A stretch of 64,000 bases of DNA from assembly GCA_963422705.1 (NCBI GenBank), contig OY730443.1:2108001-2172000 (forward strand). The letters run 5' to 3'. Positions 60,471-64,000 of this stretch are shown in pieces. Made by a program: the position numbers and the translations under genes. The stretch is from G963422705 sp963422705 (GTDB lineage: Bacteria; Poribacteria; WGA-4E; WGA-3G). The notes beneath the pieces are model-generated. The model had not been told where the DNA came from, made no database searches, and was given only the letters and a program-made list of their open reading frames with translations. Positions within the stretch are counted from its first letter, which is position 1, and each line of letters opens with the position of its first letter.

Positions 60471-61091
60471 TTAAGATGGCAACGTCCTATTGTAAATATC
60501 AATGGTATGTGGGTGAATCGTTGCCCGTTTTTTTAGCAGATGGTAAATTTTATAGCATGCAACTGAGTGGACTGCGTCTGGCAGATGCTGTAAAGCCAAA
60601 TCGCGGACTACCTTCACGCCGTCATGGGTTCGCATCGGCTCTGCAAAATCCGCGACGTATACTAACTGTGCAATCAGCCCCATTGAAGCGTTCCCTATTG
60701 TATGCCACCGAATCGCCTCAAGAATTTCCGCATCCGTCACTGCAAACCCCTCTATTGCGAGTTGAACACCGACGGGCGCATGCAAAAGTGCGGGCGTCAC
60801 TTCTTCAATCGAATCCAGCTGAATCTCATAACGCGAGGCCTCCCGGTATAATTCATCCGGGTGCATCCACTTCGCACAGTCATGTAGCAATGCCCCAAGA
60901 CTTGTTTTCCAAACATCTGCTTTATGACAACGCGCCAGCTCAACTGCCATTTCTTGAACGGAAAGAATATGACGATAGTGCGACTCTGTCAGTTTTGCCG
61001 AAAGATATGACGCAATTTCAATTGACTTCGGATGCGCCCGAAGCGTGCTTAACGAAAAACCACTTTCAACACACTCAATCGAGCTCATCAT
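60471..61091 (-). CDS. yqeK: HD-domain nucleotide phosphohydrolase YqeK (symmetrical Ap4A hydrolase)
   Basis: A 206-residue HD protein. HYRHILSVQEMAVELA, the H-D pair in GALLHDCAKWMHPDEL, and AIRWHTIGNASM with the later VYVADFAEP are the YqeK pattern. It hydrolyses diadenosine tetraphosphate symmetrically and usually sits between nadD and rsfS, as here. Its ATG lies inside the yacG 3' end (17-base overlap), so translation is coupled. Confidence 0.93.
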   Translation of the reverse strand: MMSSIECVESGFSLSTLRAHPKSIEIASYLSAKLTESHYRHILSVQEMAVELARCHKADVWKTSLGALLHDCAKWMHPDELYREASRYEIQLDSIEEVTPALLHAPVGVQLAIEGFAVTDAEILEAIRWHTIGNASMGLIAQLVYVADFAEPMRTHDGVKVVRDLALQHLPDAVHSVACYKIYHLLKKRATIHPHTIDIYNRTLPS

Positions 61092-61302
61092 CAAGACGCA
61101 TCTCCAATTCCGTTAGCTCCGGCAAAGGTGTACTGATAACATACGCCTCATTCAGCCATTTCCCCAGATCGACTGCCTTACACCGGGAACTACAGAACGG
61201 AAAATTTTTAGGTAACGGCGTTCCCGCTTTCCATTCAAATTCGTAAACTGTACCGCACATACTGCAAGTGTGTTGCACTTTTTTACTCCTAACCTTCATC
61301 AT
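61075..61302 (-). CDS. yacG: Zinc-binding protein YacG (DNA gyrase inhibitor family)
   Basis: A 75-residue protein with a zinc site formed by CSMCG and CSSRCKAVDLGKWLNEAYVI, read as CSSRC then DLGKWLNEAY. The family binds GyrB and inhibits DNA gyrase. The frame is open to 61422, but residues before the double ATG at 61302/61299 do not belong to the family, and GAGG precedes it. Finding it inside the nadD-yqeK operon is unusual; in E. coli it is next to coaE. Confidence 0.85.
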   Translation of the reverse strand: MMKVRSKKVQHTCSMCGTVYEFEWKAGTPLPKNFPFCSSRCKAVDLGKWLNEAYVISTPLPELTELEMRLDDELD

Positions 61303-61352
61303 GAGACGCGTTCCTCTTGATATATCCGTTTTAACGCGCCTTACCGCCAAAA

Positions 61353-61940
61353 TCACTGATACAGACGTTGCTGAACGATATACGCCCGCACTTCCTCCGG
61401 GACAAGGTACCGGATTGAACACCCTTTTCGAATCCGTTCCCGAATCTCTGTCGCTGAAATATCTACACCTGTTATCTCAAAGAGCTTCACCTTGTTGCGA
61501 ATCTCTAAAGGAACCCCTGCGAGGGCGTAGTTCGGACGCGTCGTTGCTATCATACGGCATCGCCCCAATACTTTGTCAAAATCCTTCCAAATTTTATATT
61601 CTATCAACGAATCCGCACCGATTATCCAAGCTAGTTCCGTGCTATCTCCATAGTCCTCTGCCAATACCTTCAACGTCTGAATCGTATACGAAGGGCCTTC
61701 ACGTTCCAATTCAATGCGAGACACGGCGAAACGTGGGTTATCTGCAATTGCTAAACACACCATTTCATAACGATGCTCAGCAGAAACGATATCATTCGCG
61801 TATTTGTGGGGAGGACGGGCCGAAGGCATAAAAAGAATTTCATCGTAGCCTAATTCATCACATACCTGTTCTGCACTGAGCAAGTGCCCACAATGAATCG
61901 GGTTGAAGGTGCCACCCATAATAGCCATTTTTTTTAACAT
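61353..61940 (-). CDS. nadD: Nicotinate-nucleotide adenylyltransferase
   Basis: A 195-residue NadD that adenylates nicotinate mononucleotide in NAD synthesis. IMGGTFNPIHCGHLLSAEQ holds the G-x-F-x-P-x-H-x-G-H nucleotidyl motif, MPSARPPHK follows, and ISATEIRERIRKG is the C-terminal I-S-x-T-x-I-R. Start ATG at 61940, first gene of the operon behind the promoter at 62021-62049. Confidence 0.96.
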   Translation of the reverse strand: MLKKMAIMGGTFNPIHCGHLLSAEQVCDELGYDEILFMPSARPPHKYANDIVSAEHRYEMVCLAIADNPRFAVSRIELEREGPSYTIQTLKVLAEDYGDSTELAWIIGADSLIEYKIWKDFDKVLGRCRMIATTRPNYALAGVPLEIRNKVKLFEITGVDISATEIRERIRKGCSIRYLVPEEVRAYIVQQRLYQ

Positions 61941-62020
61941 ACATCCTACACCGCTAACGAAGAACGTTCCAACCTAACCTATCACTCTCTCCTAAATTCT
62001 CGTAAAACTGCGTATCTTGA

Positions 62021-62049
62021 ATTATACGGATTTCGCCAACAAAAGTCAA
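62021..62049 (-). promoter_or_regulatory. Strong promoter of the nadD-yacG-yqeK-rsfS operon
   Basis: On the minus strand TTGACT is followed after exactly 17 bases by a perfect TATAAT. Transcription would begin near 62014, about 74 bases before the nadD ATG. Confidence 0.7.
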
Positions 62050-62219
62050 CCGAAATTTCAGACGATGAGTTCTCTGTGAAAACTGCGCGCGAAATCGCAA
62101 AACACCCACTAGGATAAACGCTTCTCTTGGATTTTCGCGTCGTACAGCTACCGAATACAACCCTACGAAAATGGCGATACCCAATTATCCCGAAGTTAAG
62201 TGAAATTTGCTCATTTTTT

Positions 62220-62248
62220 TTGACAAATTTTTGCTAATATTTTATAAT
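62220..62248 (+). promoter_or_regulatory. Perfect consensus sigma-70 promoter for the secreted-protein pair
   Basis: TTGACA, 17 bases, TATAAT: both boxes and the spacing match consensus exactly. Transcription would begin near 62255, giving a 140-base leader with a GAATCC/GGATTC hairpin and a GGAGG site before the ATG at 62396. High expression is likely. Confidence 0.8.
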
Positions 62249-62395
62249 ATGATAAGATAGCATCACGGAATATCCCAAATCCAAATCAGGACGGCACGAT
62301 AACCCGTTAAATGCTACTTTCAGAACAACATTAATTATTTATTCTCGCGAATCCAATCTCGGATTCACGGAACATTACATGGAGGAAAAACTCAA

Positions 62396-63229
62396 ATGAA
62401 AAAACTTATTCTGTTTATGATTGCAACCACACTGGTTTTTGGACTCGTTGTGAGCATCCAAGAACTTGCTATCGCACAAGGCAAAGTTAATCTCAAGGAT
62501 GGGCCAATACCCGAGAAAGACTGGATGGCAAATCCCGGAGAAGCCGCTCTAAACGAAGACCATGCCAAAGTTAAGACATGGATTGCGAAGTGGTACGGGC
62601 CAGATGGAAACTACGAAAATAACGGTGGATTCGCCGCTACCGCACCCAAAGACCTCATTGAGGAAGGGACAAACGGAAAACTGAACCAAGTCTCACTCTC
62701 TACTGTTGAAGGACTCAGACTCACCCAAAGCGTTGACATGGACTGGAAAGCTGGAAACGGCGGAAAAAGAGGATGGACGGTCTTTGAACTCGACCCGGCC
62801 AATACGAATAATATGACCCGGGAAGGACCCGGCGATAATATTGATACCTATGCAATTTGTGTGATTGATGCACCCAAGGATATGAAAGCCGTCATGTCAC
62901 CCGCGCACGATGATCATGCGCAAATCTGGATTAACGGCGAGAAATGGTACAATAACGCTACATGGACAGGACACGTCCAACAGGTTGATTTCAATATTGA
63001 AGTCAACCTGCAAAAAGGGGCAAACGTTGTGCTTTATCGCGTCGGAGAATCCGGTGGGGATGATTATCTCAACCTCCACTTTGACGATAATACTCACAAG
63101 GTTGCCAAAATCTATCCCGACAAATCGAAGGACCAGAAGAGCTTCTTTGCCGAAGTCGCTGGCGTTTTAGATGTCAGCCCCGTTGGAAAGTTAGCTACCA
63201 CTTGGGCAGATATTAAGCAGAAGCGCTAA
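62396..63229 (+). CDS. Secreted protein with beta-sandwich domain and recurring C-terminal motif
   Basis: A 277-residue exported protein. The signal peptide MKKLILFMIATTLVFGLVVS continues to a cleavage site near IAQG. Residues about 155-245 form a jelly-roll-like region (DDHAQIWINGEKWYNN, GANVVLYRVGESGGDDYLNL). The tail DVSPVGKLATTWADIK carries the motif seen in the 34841 and 35492 proteins. GGAGG precedes the ATG and a consensus promoter drives it. Function unknown. A close paralogue follows at 63350. Confidence 0.75.
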   Translation: MKKLILFMIATTLVFGLVVSIQELAIAQGKVNLKDGPIPEKDWMANPGEAALNEDHAKVKTWIAKWYGPDGNYENNGGFAATAPKDLIEEGTNGKLNQVSLSTVEGLRLTQSVDMDWKAGNGGKRGWTVFELDPANTNNMTREGPGDNIDTYAICVIDAPKDMKAVMSPAHDDHAQIWINGEKWYNNATWTGHVQQVDFNIEVNLQKGANVVLYRVGESGGDDYLNLHFDDNTHKVAKIYPDKSKDQKSFFAEVAGVLDVSPVGKLATTWADIKQKR

Positions 63230-63235
63230 AAATCT

Positions 63236-63296
63236 AAGATACTGCCTGTCGTACCGACGGTTTTGGGTATCAAAAACTTACCACCGGCAGTATCTT
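63236..63296 (+). terminator. Long inverted repeat between the secreted paralogues
   Basis: AAGATACTGCC and GGCAGTATCTT form a perfect 11-base stem around a 39-base loop with its own small hairpin, starting seven bases after the stop codon. No T-run follows, so it may be an attenuator or RNA-stability element that sets different levels for the two genes. Confidence 0.5.
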
Positions 63297-63349
63297 CCAC
63301 TACGAATGAATCATGGAGAATTGCGACTCATCTATTTTAGGGGAACAAT

Positions 63350-64000
63350 ATGTACAAAACAGTCATGCGTATGGGGATATTTCAAACCGCGCTAATTTTG
63401 ATATGTGCACTCGGGATGACTACAATCGCGGCGGCACAAGGTAAAGTCAACATCGACGATGGGCCGATACCGGAGAAAGACTGGATGAAAAATCCCGGGG
63501 CAGCTGCCTTAAATGAAGACCATGCCAACGTTAAAACATGGATTACGAAGTGGTACGGTCCCGACGGGAACTATGAAAATAATGGAACCTTCCAAGTTTC
63601 TGGCCCGAAAGATTTGATTGATGCCGGGACAAACGGTAAACTGAACCAACCTCAACTTTCAACCGTCGCCGGCCTGAACCAGACCCGGACGATTAAGATG
63701 GGATGGCCGAAAAACAATGGGGGTACCCGCGAGTGGACTGTCTTTGAATTAAACCCGGCCGACGGCGATAATATGAACCGCGGTGGCCCGGTTGATAATA
63801 TTGATACCTACGGAATTATCGTTATTAACGCGCCAAAAGACATGAAAGCTGTCATGTCACCCGCGCACGATGACCATGCGCAAATCTGGATTAACGGTGA
63901 GAAATGGTATAATAATACCGCCTGGACAGGCGCAGCATTGCAAGTTGATTACAACATTGAGGTCGATTTGGAAAAAGGTGCGAACGTTTTACTCTACAGA
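63350..64000 (+). CDS. Secreted protein, paralogue of the 62396 gene, cut by window edge
   Basis: An ATG at 63350 with AGGGG six bases upstream opens a frame with no stop to the window end (217 codons). The signal peptide ends near TTIAAAQG. Shared blocks with the upstream protein include DGPIPEKDWMKNPG, KWYGPDGNYENNG and MSPAHDDHAQIWINGEKWYN. The C-terminus is outside the window. The pair arose by tandem duplication. Confidence 0.85.
   Translation, partial: MYKTVMRMGIFQTALILICALGMTTIAAAQGKVNIDDGPIPEKDWMKNPGAAALNEDHANVKTWITKWYGPDGNYENNGTFQVSGPKDLIDAGTNGKLNQPQLSTVAGLNQTRTIKMGWPKNNGGTREWTVFELNPADGDNMNRGGPVDNIDTYGIIVINAPKDMKAVMSPAHDDHAQIWINGEKWYNNTAWTGAALQVDYNIEVDLEKGANVLLYR

Overview
This window reads as a piece of a free-living or host-associated bacterial genome of moderate GC content, possibly assembled from a metagenome. 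No ribosomal RNA, tRNA or other phylogenetic marker RNA was seen, so placement is inference. The gene mix is many Gfo/Idh/MocA oxidoreductases, sugar-phosphate isomerases, phytanoyl-CoA-type dioxygenases, a sulfatase, an oligogalacturonate-lyase-like propeller protein, fuconate dehydratase, secreted beta-sandwich and LamG proteins, and a beta/gamma-crystallin protein. That pattern is most like Candidatus Poribacteria or a similar marine or sponge-associated lineage. The heptosyltransferase suggests a Gram-negative-type envelope.

Layout. 0-9 kb: a cut glycerophosphodiesterase, two NAD-dependent epimerases, a HIT protein, tgt, an ABC ATPase, a PfkB kinase, a large membrane protein and a GHMP kinase resembling archaeal pantoate kinase. 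9-12.3 kb: sulfatase, dioxygenase and SDR. 12.4-18.5 kb: an amino-acid ABC operon aapJ-aapQ-aapM-aapP, interrupted between aapJ and aapQ by a tnpB-only IS200/IS605-type element. 18.8-24.9 kb: bioD, a sugar nucleotidyltransferase, a lone larA, minC-minD-minE and a decayed second minE. 24.9-34.4 kb: sugar-uptake and sugar-acid genes (HAD phosphatase, MalK-type ATPase, UxuA-like dehydratase, two Gfo/Idh/MocA proteins, isomerase, oligogalacturonate lyase-like protein), a wrecked LamG gene and a crystallin-DUF1349 protein. 34.8-36.1 kb: tandem secreted paralogues. 36.2-42.5 kb: an orphan PD-(D/E)XK winged-helix protein, a dioxygenase, a DUF815 ATPase, a cobalamin adenosyltransferase, fuconate dehydratase and an HpaI-type aldolase.

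42.8-51.3 kb looks like an accessory, probably defence-related island. A single-chain Type ISP-like restriction-modification enzyme of about 1657 residues is bracketed by two 125-bp direct repeats derived from an IS605-like left end. It has a 13-copy ATG trinucleotide tract in its 5' leader and three in-frame 69-bp repeats inside its methyltransferase half. Next to it are a lipoprotein gene, a truncated paralogue of that gene, a small membrane protein and a patatin phospholipase. 51.5-64 kb returns to core functions (flavin reductase, a short RNase HIII, thiI, heptosyltransferase, M19 dipeptidase, a glycerol-1-phosphate dehydrogenase-like protein, a PP2C phosphatase, and the operon nadD-yacG-yqeK-rsfS). 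It ends in two tandem paralogues of a secreted protein behind a perfect consensus promoter.

The most novel-looking signals are a C-terminal motif (V-x-P-x-x-K-L-x-T-x-W-x-x-I/L-K) shared by secreted proteins of different fold at three loci, and the repeat-decorated, repeat-flanked restriction system. All identifications are by eye from motifs and family knowledge; no database search was run.
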